The notes beneath the pieces are model-generated. The model did not search any database. It had not been told where the DNA came from and worked only from the letters and a program-made list of their open reading frames with translations. The position numbers and the translations under genes are program-made. Positions 15,932 to 24,974 of a DNA stretch of 34,487 nt are shown here, piece by piece. Position 1 is the stretch's first letter. Every line of letters starts with the position of its first letter. Origin of the DNA: an uncultured Roseibacillus sp. Lineage in GTDB: Bacteria; Verrucomicrobiota; Verrucomicrobiia; Verrucomicrobiales; Akkermansiaceae. Location of the stretch: positions 1 through 34,487 of the forward strand of contig CALFBF010000071.1 in NCBI GenBank assembly GCA_937949965.1, given 5' to 3'.

Positions 15932-16741
15932 GTGCTACCGTTCGGGCAGGTGTATTGGGAAGCTTTTCAGAATCATTGGCGGAACGGGATTGAGATTCTT
16001 GTCCTCTGGCTCGTGATCTATCAGCTCTATCGTGCTTTTAAGGCCACGCGGGGTGCTCGTATTTTGGTGGGGTTGGCGACGGTGCTGATCGGATTTATTC
16101 TCATCTCGACCTTTTTGGAACTCCCGGTCTTGGGCTGGATTTTACGCCAAGCGGTCTTCGTGCTCGCCTTTGCGATGCTCATTATTTTTCAGCCCGAGAT
16201 CCGCAGCGCCTTGGCTCGGATCGGGAGCACCCGTTTCTTTTCTTTTAACTCCGGTCAGCGGAAATTTCTGACTCTACTCGAAGACTCAGTCGTACAGTTA
16301 TCCAAGAAGCGCTACGGAGCTCTTTTTGCACTCGAACGCTCGATTTCGCTCAAAGAGATTCAACATACCGGAGTGGAGATCGGGGGTGAGTTGTCTGTTG
16401 AGTTGGCGATGAGTCTCTTTTTTCCCAAGTCTGCTCTTCATGATGGTGGTGTGGTTCTGGATGAGGAACGTATTGTTGCTGCGGGTTGTGTTTTTCCAGT
16501 GAGTCAGCGCGAGATGAGCGATCGTTCTCTAGGCTTGCGACATCGAGCGGCAATCGGACTGACCGAAGAAACTGATGCCGTTGCAGTAGTGGTGAGCGAG
16601 GAAACAGGAACGATTTCGATTGCGGTGGATGGTCAGTTAGAGCGCTTTAAGACGGAGGCCGAATTCCGAGAGCGCTTAGAAGCAATTTTCTTAAACGATG
16701 AGCAAAAAGAGGGTAATTCGAGTTCGGAATCTGACGGCTAA
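15932..16741 (+). CDS. cdaA: Diadenylate cyclase CdaA (c-di-AMP synthase)
   Basis: CdaA makes the second messenger c-di-AMP from two ATP; in other bacteria it controls potassium, osmolyte and cell-wall balance. The 269 residues show three N-terminal membrane helices (ILVLWLVIYQLYRAF; ILVGLATVLIGFILI; VFVLAFAMLII), then the DAC domain with FFPKSALHDGGVVL (the DGA-type active site), ERIVAAGCVFPVS, LGLRHRAAIGLTEETDA (the RHR motif) and VVVSEETGTISIA. The start is GTG at 15932; no in-frame ATG lies nearby. The 3' end overlaps the next ORF by 44 bases, so the pair is translationally linked, as is usual for cdaA-cdaR. Confidence 0.93.
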   Translation: MLPFGQVYWEAFQNHWRNGIEILVLWLVIYQLYRAFKATRGARILVGLATVLIGFILISTFLELPVLGWILRQAVFVLAFAMLIIFQPEIRSALARIGSTRFFSFNSGQRKFLTLLEDSVVQLSKKRYGALFALERSISLKEIQHTGVEIGGELSVELAMSLFFPKSALHDGGVVLDEERIVAAGCVFPVSQREMSDRSLGLRHRAAIGLTEETDAVAVVVSEETGTISIAVDGQLERFKTEAEFRERLEAIFLNDEQKEGNSSSESDG

Positions 16742-16922
16742 GGTTGCGTCACTATTCCTGGCAATGATTGTGTGGTTCCTGATTCAGGATCTACTCAACA
16801 ATCAGCGCTTTGCTGGTAAGCCGATTGAGGAACCCGCTATTCTAGGCCCTGCAATCAATCCTGATTTGCAAGGAGCAGGAGAAACGGTGGAGCCAAAGAA
16901 AGAGACTCCCACTGTTCATTAA
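16698..16922 (+). CDS. CdaR-like stub: membrane anchor without YbbR domains
   Basis: The ORF encodes 74 residues overlapping the cdaA end by 44 bases in another frame. It begins MSKKRVIRVRNLTAKVASLF, then LAMIVWFLIQDLLNN, closely resembling the N-terminal helix of CdaR (YbbR), the regulator normally encoded directly after cdaA. A typical CdaR continues with several extracytoplasmic YbbR repeats; here the protein ends after about 40 further Pro/Glu-rich residues (ETVEPKKETPTVH) with a proper TAA stop. I see no YbbR remnants before bioD, which starts 22 bases later. It is probably a minimal or naturally reduced CdaR that could still contact CdaA in the membrane. Confidence 0.65.
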   Translation: MSKKRVIRVRNLTAKVASLFLAMIVWFLIQDLLNNQRFAGKPIEEPAILGPAINPDLQGAGETVEPKKETPTVH

Positions 16923-16944
16923 TGAATTTAACTTCGAAGGAAAA

Positions 16945-17595
16945 ATGAAAGGTGGATTCGTGGTGACCGGGACGGATACCGGATGTGGCAAGACGTGGTT
17001 TTCATGGCTGTTAGTCAAGGCTCTACGGGCAAAAGGAATCGACGCCGTAGGGTGGAAGCCTCTCTGCTGTGGCGAACGAGAAGACGCCTATGCTTTAGAA
17101 AATGCTAACGAAGGCTGCCTCAGTATCGACGAGGTGAATCCAGTGTGGTTTCGGACTCCCATTGCGCCTTTTCCTGCTTCTGAGCTAGAGGGAGGTCATC
17201 TCGATTTAGATGATCTCGTTAATCGGGGTCGTATTCTAACAGAGCGCCATCGGGTTGTTATCTGCGAAGGGGTGGGAGGCTGGGAAGTGCCCTTGACCGC
17301 AAAGGATAATTTTTCGGATTTTGCTCACCGGCTTGCTTGGCCCGTGGTGATGGTCGTTGGCAATCGTCTCGGAGCGCTCAATCACACGTTTCTAACAGAG
17401 CAGGCCATCCGTGGAAAAGGGTGTAAGCTCAAGGCTACTGTGCTGAATCAAGTGATCGAAGAGCAGGACGTCGCTGGAGTGACCAATCGCGGTGTGATTG
17501 AACAGCGTATGTCTGGTCAGCTCATCGGAGAAGTAATGCACGGGGCAGAGGTGTTAGAAGAGGATCTTCTCAGTGCTCTTATGGATCGACTGTAA
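16945..17595 (+). CDS. bioD: Dethiobiotin synthetase
   Basis: BioD converts 7,8-diaminopelargonate, CO2 and ATP to dethiobiotin, the penultimate biotin step. The 216 residues have the P-loop VTGTDTGCGKT (Cys in place of the usual Val), the substrate region GWKPLCCGEREDA, TPIAPFPASEL, the Mg/ATP loop ICEGVGGWEVPL, and the base-recognition strand VMVVGNRLGALNHT. The start MKGGFVVTGTD fits the family. It is 22 bases downstream of the CdaR stub and probably on the same transcript, although biotin and c-di-AMP have no obvious link. No other bio gene is in the window; the biotin enzyme pyruvate carboxylase lies 11 kb to the right. Confidence 0.93.
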   Translation: MKGGFVVTGTDTGCGKTWFSWLLVKALRAKGIDAVGWKPLCCGEREDAYALENANEGCLSIDEVNPVWFRTPIAPFPASELEGGHLDLDDLVNRGRILTERHRVVICEGVGGWEVPLTAKDNFSDFAHRLAWPVVMVVGNRLGALNHTFLTEQAIRGKGCKLKATVLNQVIEEQDVAGVTNRGVIEQRMSGQLIGEVMHGAEVLEEDLLSALMDRL

Positions 17596-17603
17596 TCTCG
17601 CCT

Positions 17604-19073
17604 TTAGGCAATCAGGTCCTTAATGATCTTTGGGGAGGCGGTGGGACCGATGAGCCGTTGATTGAGCCCTTGGTAGGGGAAGTTGTGCTTGTGAGGATCG
17701 ATTCCGAGGAGGTGCTGAATAGTTGCTTGGAAGTCATGCACGTGCACGGGGTCTTTGACCACCGAGTAGCCCAATTCATCCGTGGCACCATAAGTAATGC
17801 CTGGTTTGACCCCACCGCCAGCCATCCAAGTGGTGAAACAGTCAGGGTGATGGTCGCGCCCGAGGAACTTGGACCCTCCGCGTGCTTCATGCATCGGGGT
17901 GCGTCCGAATTCTCCTCCCCAAACTACGAGCGTATCCTCTAACAGTCCGCGTTCTCTGAGATCAGTGAGAAGGGCCGAGATTGCTTGATCGGTTTCGCGG
18001 CATTTCTTCGGGAACTGATTTTCCATGTCGTCCAGTTTGGTGGTGCCATGGATGTCCCATCCCCAATCAAAGAGCTGCACAAAGCGAACTCCCTGCTCAA
18101 CAAGACGGCGAGCGAGAAGGCAATTATTTGCAAAAGAGGCTTCTCCGGGTTTGGCCCCATATTGCTCTAAGGTGCGGGTGGACTCATTTTTGATATCCAT
18201 CACTCCTGGAACGGCTACTTGCATCCGGTAGGCGAGTTCATATTGCTCAATGCGGGTAAGGGTCTCGGGATCCTGGTAGCTCTCCAGTTCGAGTCGATTG
18301 AGTTGGCTAAGGCTGTCGAGACTTTGGCGGCGGATGTTGCGTGACATTCCTTCCGGGTTCGAGACGTAGAGAATGGGGTCTCCCTTCGCGCGACACTGGA
18401 CTCCCTGATAAACTGAGGGGAGGAAACTGCTTCCCCAGAGCGATTTGCCCCCGGAAGGATTTTTGCCACCCGAGACCATGACCATGTAGCCTGGTAAATT
18501 ATTGTTCATACTGCCCAAGCCGTAGGTCACCCAAGCTCCCATAGAAGCACCCCCGAATTGGGAACTACCGGTGTGAAGAAGGAGTTGGGCTGGAGCATGA
18601 TTGAACTGGTCGGTGTGCATTGACTTCACAAAGCACATCTCGTCGGTGTGTTGGGCGAGGTGTGGCATCATCTCGCTGACCCATGCTCCTGATTGTCCGT
18701 GTTGCTTGAAGTCGTAAACCGGTCCCAAAAGCTTGGGATGACCTTTGATGAAGGCGAAGGTTTTCCCTTCGATGAATTCTTGCGGACAATCTTGGAGGTG
18801 ATTTTTGACGAGTTCTGGCTTGTAGTCCCAGAGATCGTGTTGCGGCGGAGAACCGGCCATGTGGAGGTAGATAACCTGCTTGGCCTTGGGTGCATAGTGG
18901 CGGAGGTAGTCCGGTTGTGCGCCAGGCTTTTCCGCTGCTGAGGCAGATTGACCGAGGAGCGAGTTGAGCGCAACCGCACCTAAGCCAGCGTTACAACGCT
19001 GGAGGAAGTGGCGACGGGTAAGAGCACTGGCTCGGGCCAGCTGCAGTTCGTTGTGAGGATCAAGTCGATTCAT
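17604..19073 (-). CDS. DUF1501 secreted sulfatase/phosphatase-fold protein
   Basis: The 489-residue protein belongs to the DUF1501 family abundant in Planctomycetes and Verrucomicrobia. The N-terminus has a Tat-like signal (ALTRRHFLQRCNAGLGAVALN ending SASA), although the classical RR is followed by H rather than x-F-L alone, so export route is likely but not certain. Typical segments are KAKQVIYLHMAGSPPQHDLWDYKP, FVKSMHTDQFNHAPAQLLLHTGS, GAWVTYGLGS, NNLPGYMVM, FVQLFDWGWDIHG, VVWGGEFGRTPM and GRDHHPDCFTTWMAGGGVKPG, with metal-ligand-like His/Asp residues as in the alkaline-phosphatase superfamily. The activity is unknown. Its start is one base after the stop of the PSD1/DUF1553 gene, so the two form an operon. 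Confidence 0.9.
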   Translation of the reverse strand: MNRLDPHNELQLARASALTRRHFLQRCNAGLGAVALNSLLGQSASAAEKPGAQPDYLRHYAPKAKQVIYLHMAGSPPQHDLWDYKPELVKNHLQDCPQEFIEGKTFAFIKGHPKLLGPVYDFKQHGQSGAWVSEMMPHLAQHTDEMCFVKSMHTDQFNHAPAQLLLHTGSSQFGGASMGAWVTYGLGSMNNNLPGYMVMVSGGKNPSGGKSLWGSSFLPSVYQGVQCRAKGDPILYVSNPEGMSRNIRRQSLDSLSQLNRLELESYQDPETLTRIEQYELAYRMQVAVPGVMDIKNESTRTLEQYGAKPGEASFANNCLLARRLVEQGVRFVQLFDWGWDIHGTTKLDDMENQFPKKCRETDQAISALLTDLRERGLLEDTLVVWGGEFGRTPMHEARGGSKFLGRDHHPDCFTTWMAGGGVKPGITYGATDELGYSVVKDPVHVHDFQATIQHLLGIDPHKHNFPYQGLNQRLIGPTASPKIIKDLIA

Positions 19074-19074
19074 C

Positions 19075-21963
19075 TTATTTGCAGAGGAAAGCGTCTAGGT
19101 TCAGGAGGATATTAGCCACGACGGTGAGAGAGGCGAGTTGGGCCGCATTTTCGTCAGTAGCAGGGGTGGGAATCGTTCCTGCAAGTTCAAGTGCACTCGT
19201 AAGATCGTTCTCGTATTCGTGTAACGACTTTTCATAAAGTTCGCTCAGAATGGTGACTTGATCAGAAATTGGTTCGTCTAACAAAACAAGTCTTAAGCCA
19301 TGTCGAATTTGTTCTTCGACAGTGTCCGAATGAGATTTCATCTTACGTGCCAGTGCCTGCGAAGCTTCGACGAAGACGACATCATTGAGAGTCATGAACG
19401 ATTGCAAGGGAGTATTGGTGCGGAAGCGGCGCATCACGCAAACATCTCGCGAAGCCATGTCAAAGGTCTCAAAGAGTGGGTGTGGGTTACTCCGTTTTAA
19501 GTAAGTATAAAGTGCACGTCGGTAGCGATCTGTTCCTTGGCTTTCAACCCAGTGAGTGTATCCCGTGAAGGCGTTGGCAAATTTCTTAATCGGACTCGGA
19601 GGATAGACAGGTGGGCCGTAGAGTTCTTGATTGAGAAGCCCTGAAACGGCAAGGGCTTGGTCTCTCACCACTTCGGCAGAGAGTCGGTAACGAGGTCCTC
19701 GTGAAAGGAGAGTATTCCGAGGGTCGCGTTCCAGTCGCTCAGGACTCGCTTGTGAAGATTGTTGGTAAGCGGCGGAAGTGACGAGAGTTTTGAGAAATTT
19801 TTTGATGTCCCAGCCTCCTTCTTGCAATTCAACCGCAAGCCAATCCAGTAACTCGGGATGAGAGGGAAGAGTCCCTTGTGTGCCGAAGTCTTCCTCGGTT
19901 TCGACAATACCGATGCCAAAGAGACGGGCCCAGTAGCGATTCGCCGCTACCCGAGCAGTTAGAGGGTTTGTGTCTGCCGTGATCCACTGCGCGACTCCGA
20001 GGCGGTTCTTAGGAGCGTCGTTTGGTAATTCACCGAAGGCTGCTGGCAGACTGGCTGCTACTTTTTTTCCTAGTTGGAGAAAAGATCCTCGCGTCATGAT
20101 GTGGGTTTCTCGTTGCCGTTTTTGAGGTAACTCGACAGTGACCGGAACACGTATCGTAGCATTCAAGGTGTCTTGCATTTCGACGAGTTCACGTCCGAGC
20201 GGGTGCAGTGTTCTTTTCTCAAAACGTGAGGCGGCTTGCGGTGCGCTAGTTACGGAGAGGCGTATCCGGCCAGCAGTGACTCGGGGCAAGCTACTCTGGA
20301 AGTGGAGTTCGACTTCGAGAGTTGAGCCTCTAGGTGCGTCGATTGGTTTATCTAGGTCGAAGACTGCAATGCGGCGTGCTTTGAACCCTTGTTTAGGATG
20401 ATTCATTGCCCAGCCATTACGATGGGCCTCTTCACCAATGATGTTAGTGATTGAGTAATTGGGCTGTGAGTAATCAGCAGTAGCATGTGAAAAGTAGCGG
20501 CGTTCTCTCTGGCCGTCAGGAGTGACCACGAAGAGTTGGATATGGTTTAGAAAGACACTCCCGCTTGGTGAGCGGCCAATCATGTCATTGTGGCGAAGAT
20601 CGGGAATGAGTTCTAACTGCAAAGCTGTCGTCGTTTCTGCAGGAGCTGGTGCACGGAGGGTGTAAGTCGCGTTAGGAGGATTACTTCCTCCTGCTAAAAT
20701 AGAACGATCTGGTTTAGGGCTAAAAGTGACTCCATTCGTTGCGGTAGACTGATCAAGGGAGAGTGCGGTCCATGGAGACGTCTGTTCTGCTGCCTGCTTA
20801 ATTTGGGTGATTCGATTTTTCAGAACCTTTCGTTCCTTTTCTGTTCCCGGCGGAGTCACTGCCATCCGAGGGCGATCATCTCGGTGATCTCGATCGGCAC
20901 TCTGATTGAAGAAGGCATAGAACTCATAATACTCCTGAATAGTAATAGGATCGTATTTATGAGTATGGCATTCTGCACAGCGGATGGTTAAGCCCATCGT
21001 AGCATTGACTGTGGTGCTAAGCCGATCCTTGACTGCGATAGTACGAAATTCTTCATCATTCGTTCCTCCTTCGTTATTGTTAAGGGTGAGACGATGAAAA
21101 GCAGTAGCTAGCCGCTGATATTCGTCCGCTTCCGGGAGGAGATCACCAGCCACTTGTTCAGTGATGAATTGATCATAGGGCATGTTGTCGTTGAAGGCTT
21201 TGATCACCCAATCACGCCATGGCCAGATGTCGCGATGCTCGTCACCGGAGTAGCCAACGGTATCTGCATAGCGAGCGAGATCCATCCACATCGAGGCCCA
21301 ATGCTCGCCATAGGCAGGGGAAGCAAGGAGGCGATCTACGGCCTCACTCACTGCTTGAGCTGAGTTTTCATGGTAACTTTTCTGGAAGTCTTTGCTTTCT
21401 TCCCAAGAAGGAGGGAGACCTGTTAGATCGAGGGAAAGCCGTCGTAGCAGCTCTGAGGCTTTCGCTGGGGCTGAGGGCCGGAGGTTATTTTGCTCCAGTG
21501 CTGCGAGGATGAAGGAATCAATCTCGTTTTTACCCCAATCTGTTGTCGTGACTTCGGGTGCTGCTGGACGGGTAGGGGGAACGAAAGCCCAGTGAGTCTC
21601 ATAATGCCCTCCCTCTCGAATCCACTGCTTTAGCAAGGCGAGCTCTTCTTTGTTCAATGAGTGCCCATGCTCTGGTGGAGGCATCACTTCATCAGGATCA
21701 TTGGACTCGATTCGCTGAATCATGAGGCTGGCATCAGGATCGCCAGGAACAATACTGGCATCGCCGAATTCAGTCGAAGTTGCACCCTCGAAAGTATCTA
21801 ACCGCAAATCGGCCTTACGGTCTCCGGGATCAGGTCCATGGCACCCGATGCAATTCTTGGATAAAATCGGTCGGATCTCAAAATTAAAAGAAACCTCTTT
21901 ACTGTTAGCAGCAAGCGAAGAAGCGAGCCCAAGTAAGGCGATAAAGGATAAACGTATCAACAT
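19075..21963 (-). CDS. PSD1 cytochrome-like / DUF1549 / DUF1553 secreted protein
   Basis: I choose the ATG at 21963 because it gives a clean signal peptide (MLIRLSFIALLGLASSLAA); the track start at 22038 adds 25 unlikely residues. The resulting 962-residue protein has the planctomycete cytochrome c domain near the N-terminus with a CxxCH haem site (NCIGCHGPDP) and the MPPPEHGHSL segment. DUF1549 follows (about 130-370), including WASMWMDLARYADT and a second CxxCH in RCAECHTHKYDPIT. A beta-rich middle part (about 430-620) is followed by DUF1553 (about 650-910) with RVAANRYWARLFG, LVTSAAYQQSS, SRGPRYRLSAEVVRDQAL and TPLQSFMTLNDVVF. These pairs are thought to act at the cell envelope in polymer catabolism; substrate unknown. 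Confidence 0.92.
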   Translation of the reverse strand: MLIRLSFIALLGLASSLAANSKEVSFNFEIRPILSKNCIGCHGPDPGDRKADLRLDTFEGATSTEFGDASIVPGDPDASLMIQRIESNDPDEVMPPPEHGHSLNKEELALLKQWIREGGHYETHWAFVPPTRPAAPEVTTTDWGKNEIDSFILAALEQNNLRPSAPAKASELLRRLSLDLTGLPPSWEESKDFQKSYHENSAQAVSEAVDRLLASPAYGEHWASMWMDLARYADTVGYSGDEHRDIWPWRDWVIKAFNDNMPYDQFITEQVAGDLLPEADEYQRLATAFHRLTLNNNEGGTNDEEFRTIAVKDRLSTTVNATMGLTIRCAECHTHKYDPITIQEYYEFYAFFNQSADRDHRDDRPRMAVTPPGTEKERKVLKNRITQIKQAAEQTSPWTALSLDQSTATNGVTFSPKPDRSILAGGSNPPNATYTLRAPAPAETTTALQLELIPDLRHNDMIGRSPSGSVFLNHIQLFVVTPDGQRERRYFSHATADYSQPNYSITNIIGEEAHRNGWAMNHPKQGFKARRIAVFDLDKPIDAPRGSTLEVELHFQSSLPRVTAGRIRLSVTSAPQAASRFEKRTLHPLGRELVEMQDTLNATIRVPVTVELPQKRQRETHIMTRGSFLQLGKKVAASLPAAFGELPNDAPKNRLGVAQWITADTNPLTARVAANRYWARLFGIGIVETEEDFGTQGTLPSHPELLDWLAVELQEGGWDIKKFLKTLVTSAAYQQSSQASPERLERDPRNTLLSRGPRYRLSAEVVRDQALAVSGLLNQELYGPPVYPPSPIKKFANAFTGYTHWVESQGTDRYRRALYTYLKRSNPHPLFETFDMASRDVCVMRRFRTNTPLQSFMTLNDVVFVEASQALARKMKSHSDTVEEQIRHGLRLVLLDEPISDQVTILSELYEKSLHEYENDLTSALELAGTIPTPATDENAAQLASLTVVANILLNLDAFLCK

Positions 21964-22504
21964 GGGTAATGAGATCGCAAAGTTTGAGGGGGTGCATAGT
22001 TTTACGGAAATTGTGCAATAGTCTGTCAGAAATAACATAGAGAGGCCTTTGCTAACCTCATTCCGAGATAATGCGGCCTTACTTCCTCAACTCTTTACTG
22101 GTTTGAAACCTGGTGAATTCGTGCAAGAATTTTCTAAATCGTCTCAGTTTGAGAAAATTTAGGATCATTTTTTCGAAAGCAGATTGCCGGAAATACCCTT
22201 TAAAATAAGAACGTATCTTAAATTTCTTGAATTCGTCCTAGTGTTTTTTATTTCAAGGACTTGCAAGTTATTTTTAAAGTTAGAGAATCTTCGCTTTATA
22301 GGATCGCTGGTGGGAAGCACCTAGTGTTCCTATAGACTGAGCAAGCTTTCGTTCATGCCTCTCTATGCCAATTGGGAGAAGACTTTGGGGTTAAGAAAAA
22401 CCGTTGCAAAGTCATGTGTTGGTTTAATTCGTGACGGCTTTGTAAGCGAGTGGCGATGTTTATCTAGTTTGGCCACCTATTCGAATCCTTTGTTTTGTCA
22501 GGCT
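21964..22504. other. 541-base intergenic region carrying dispersed repeat copy 2
   Basis: The region separates the PSD1/DUF1553 start (minus) from the pheT stop (minus), so it must contain the promoter of the former and the 3' end of the pheT transcript. It holds repeat copy 2 (22041-22199) and an AT-rich stretch. The track ORF at 22355-22615 runs into pheT antisense and does not look like a gene. No T-run terminator is obvious. Confidence 0.6.
22041..22199 (+). repeat. Dispersed intergenic repeat, copy 2
   Basis: This is the partner of 7362-7520 in the same plus-strand orientation, ungapped from 22054 to 22199. The hairpin is longer here: AATTTTCT-AAA (ending near 22137) with TTTGAGAAAATT (from 22148), eight plus three pairs with one bulged base. 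Unlike copy 1, it lies upstream of a minus-strand gene, antisense to that gene's leader. Confidence 0.8.
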
Positions 22505-24880
22505 CTAACGAAAAGTAACGGGAAGGTTTTTTTGAAGGTGTTCGAGGAGGGCTTGGTGAGCAGCATCTACTTCCTTAGTCTTGAGCGTCTTCTTAGTAGA
22601 GCGGTAGTGGAGTGAGTAAGCCACCGATTTCTTGTCTGCGGCAATTTTCTCGCCAGAAGGATCGCTGAAGAGGCTGACACAGCGACTCGCGACAAGGAGT
22701 GGGTCCTTGAACTTAGCAAGAGCGTCCTCCAGTTCTGCGGCAGGAAGTTCGAGAGGTGCTTCCATGGCCACGTCTCGACTAGAGCCCGGGAACTGAGGGA
22801 GGTCAGCAACTGCTGAATCTTCTTGGACAATTTTCATCACTTTGGCCAAATCGAGTTCTGCAAGATGGGTTTCGAGAGGAAGATCGAGTTCGCGGCAACG
22901 CTTGGGCGCGAGACGTCCTACGACTCCAATATTGGCATCTCCTAGATGGATAGTAGCTGTGAGCAAGTAATCGTTTTTGAGATCCTTGGGCTTGAAGGTG
23001 AGAGGGAGGTTGGGCGCGAGAGATTGTAAGACCGCTTTCAAATCGTAGAGGTCACTCTGTGCGGGGGCTGGGTTGGCCCATGACGGTGGTGATTGAGGTC
23101 CTGTTTGTAAGAGAGCGAGCACAGGGAACTCGTTATCTTTCTTTTTTCCTCCTCCAAGGTGACGGAAGCATCGCCCCGATTCGAAGAGGCGAATCGACTT
23201 CGCTCCTTGGCGTGCGTTGTTAGCGGCGGAAGCAATCAGTCCTGGTGCAAGTGATGGGCGCATCAGGGAGTGATCTTCCGAGAGGGGCAGGGTGACGCGG
23301 ATGAAGTCTGCATCTTGCAAGGGCTTCAGCGGCAGGAGGTCTGCGATTTGGTTTTCCGCAATGAGCTTGATAGTCTGGCATTCGTAGAAGCCGAGGGCTG
23401 CGATCTTCTTTTTGAGTTCGAGCTCCGCATCGTAGAAGCGATCACTTGTCGAGCTGGGCACGGTATAGGCCAGCGTTGAAGTGGGAATTCGGTCAAAGCC
23501 AATCACGCGCACGACTTCTTCGATGAGGTCGATGGGGCGAGTGAGGTCAGGTCGGTTTGCAGGGATTTTCCAGTGGCTATTGCCATCATCTGTTAGACCG
23601 AGTCGGGTGAGACAGTCGTGTGCTTCTTCGGGGGTAATGCTGTTGGCACTCACCTGGGCGAGCTGTTCTTCCGAGAAGGAAATAGCTGGAAACTCTGCGG
23701 GGAGTTTACCTGCTACGGTGGTGGCTTCAACAGAGCCTCCCGCGAGTTCGAGAATGAGCTCGATAGCACGAGCCGCGGCAGGGATGACTTGCGTTGGGTC
23801 TGCTTGACGTTCGAAACGGTAAGAAGAGTCGGAGGTGAGGATGAGGCGACGCGAGGTGTGTCGAATTTCAGAGGGGGTGAACCAAGCTGATTCGAGGATC
23901 AGTTCAGTGGTTTCCTCGGTCACGCCAGAGTCCAATCCACCCATGACTCCGGCCAAGGCCAGTGCACTGCCGCTGTCATCGGAAATCACGCAATCAACGG
24001 AAGTGAGCGAATAAGAATTTTCATCGAGTGCCTGGAACGTTTCTCCCTCATTGGCATTGCGAACTTGCAACGAGCCGCTGACTTTCGCGGCATCAAAGGC
24101 GTGCAGCGGTTGTCCCAAGTCGTGTAGAACGTAGTTCGTGATGTCGACCACATTGTTAATCGGCCGGAGCCCGATCGCTTCTAACTTTCCTTTGAGCCAA
24201 GCGGGAGACTCCTTCACTTCCACGCCTGTGATGCGAGTAGTAGTGTAGTAAGGACAGGTTTCAGAGGAAAGAACGACTGAGCTATTTTGGATTTGAGGTG
24301 GAGTCGATTCGAGGGCTTTTAAGCTGCGCTTGGAAAGAACGGCCAGTTCACGTGCGACACCCCGATGACTGAGAGAATCTGGACGATTGGGGGTGACCTC
24401 TAGTTCGAAAATGGTGTCTGACGAAAAAAGCTCCTTCAGCTGCGTGCCGACTATAGCTTGAGAATCAAGAATCATGAGCCCGTCCTCTTCATCAGTCATC
24501 CCGATTTCAGACGCACCACACAGCATCCCGAGAGATGGAACGCCACGAAGTTTTCCCTCCTTAATCACAAAGCCTTCTCCGAGGTCAGCACCAGGGAGAG
24601 CGCAAGGCACCTTGTCGCCGACAGAATAGTTCTTAGCTCCGCAGACGATTTGGCGGAGATTTGCTTCTCCGGCATCTACCATGCAGACTTTCAGTTTATC
24701 CGCATCAGGATGAGGGGTAGCTTCCTTAATCTGCGCGACGACGATGAGCTCAGAGGGGATTCCTCGGCTGATGATTCCCTCTACTTCAATGCCTGAAAAG
24801 GTGAGGAGATCGGACAGCTCGGCAGTAGAAAGGCCAGAGAGGTCGAGATGGTCGTTGAGCCAGGAGAGGGAAGTGTTCAT
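22505..24880 (-). CDS. pheT: Phenylalanyl-tRNA synthetase beta subunit
   Basis: The beta chain of the alpha2-beta2 enzyme charges tRNA-Phe. I set the start at the ATG of MNTSLSWLNDHLDLSGLST (24880), the family N-terminus; the track start adds 55 spurious residues. The result is 791 residues, normal length. In order: the EMAP/tRNA-binding domain (about 40-150, IVVAQIKEATPHPDADKLKVC and QIVCGAKN), the B3/B4 editing region (ELEVTPNRPDSLSHRGVAREL, PINNVVDITNYVLHDLGQPLHAFD, ALAGVMGG), B5 (LTRLGLT, IPANRPDLTRPIDLIEEVVRVIGFDRIP), the catalytic-like core and the C-terminal anticodon-binding FDX-ACB domain (FPGSSRDVAMEAP, ending QKNLPVTFR). pheS is not adjacent. The HIT-protein gene precedes it by 94 bases. 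Confidence 0.96.
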   Translation of the reverse strand: MNTSLSWLNDHLDLSGLSTAELSDLLTFSGIEVEGIISRGIPSELIVVAQIKEATPHPDADKLKVCMVDAGEANLRQIVCGAKNYSVGDKVPCALPGADLGEGFVIKEGKLRGVPSLGMLCGASEIGMTDEEDGLMILDSQAIVGTQLKELFSSDTIFELEVTPNRPDSLSHRGVARELAVLSKRSLKALESTPPQIQNSSVVLSSETCPYYTTTRITGVEVKESPAWLKGKLEAIGLRPINNVVDITNYVLHDLGQPLHAFDAAKVSGSLQVRNANEGETFQALDENSYSLTSVDCVISDDSGSALALAGVMGGLDSGVTEETTELILESAWFTPSEIRHTSRRLILTSDSSYRFERQADPTQVIPAAARAIELILELAGGSVEATTVAGKLPAEFPAISFSEEQLAQVSANSITPEEAHDCLTRLGLTDDGNSHWKIPANRPDLTRPIDLIEEVVRVIGFDRIPTSTLAYTVPSSTSDRFYDAELELKKKIAALGFYECQTIKLIAENQIADLLPLKPLQDADFIRVTLPLSEDHSLMRPSLAPGLIASAANNARQGAKSIRLFESGRCFRHLGGGKKKDNEFPVLALLQTGPQSPPSWANPAPAQSDLYDLKAVLQSLAPNLPLTFKPKDLKNDYLLTATIHLGDANIGVVGRLAPKRCRELDLPLETHLAELDLAKVMKIVQEDSAVADLPQFPGSSRDVAMEAPLELPAAELEDALAKFKDPLLVASRCVSLFSDPSGEKIAADKKSVAYSLHYRSTKKTLKTKEVDAAHQALLEHLQKNLPVTFR

Positions 24881-24974
24881 CAGTCGGAGCAGTGAGGTTC
24901 CAGATTCCGCCTTCGCAGGCAAGATTTTTACCGTGAAATTAGGTCTCCTTACCCCGAAGCCAATGACCGTCTGA

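Noticed and set aside
22355-22615. 86-residue ORF at the pheT end
   Set aside because: It runs antisense into pheT, has no recognisable feature and starts without a ribosome site.
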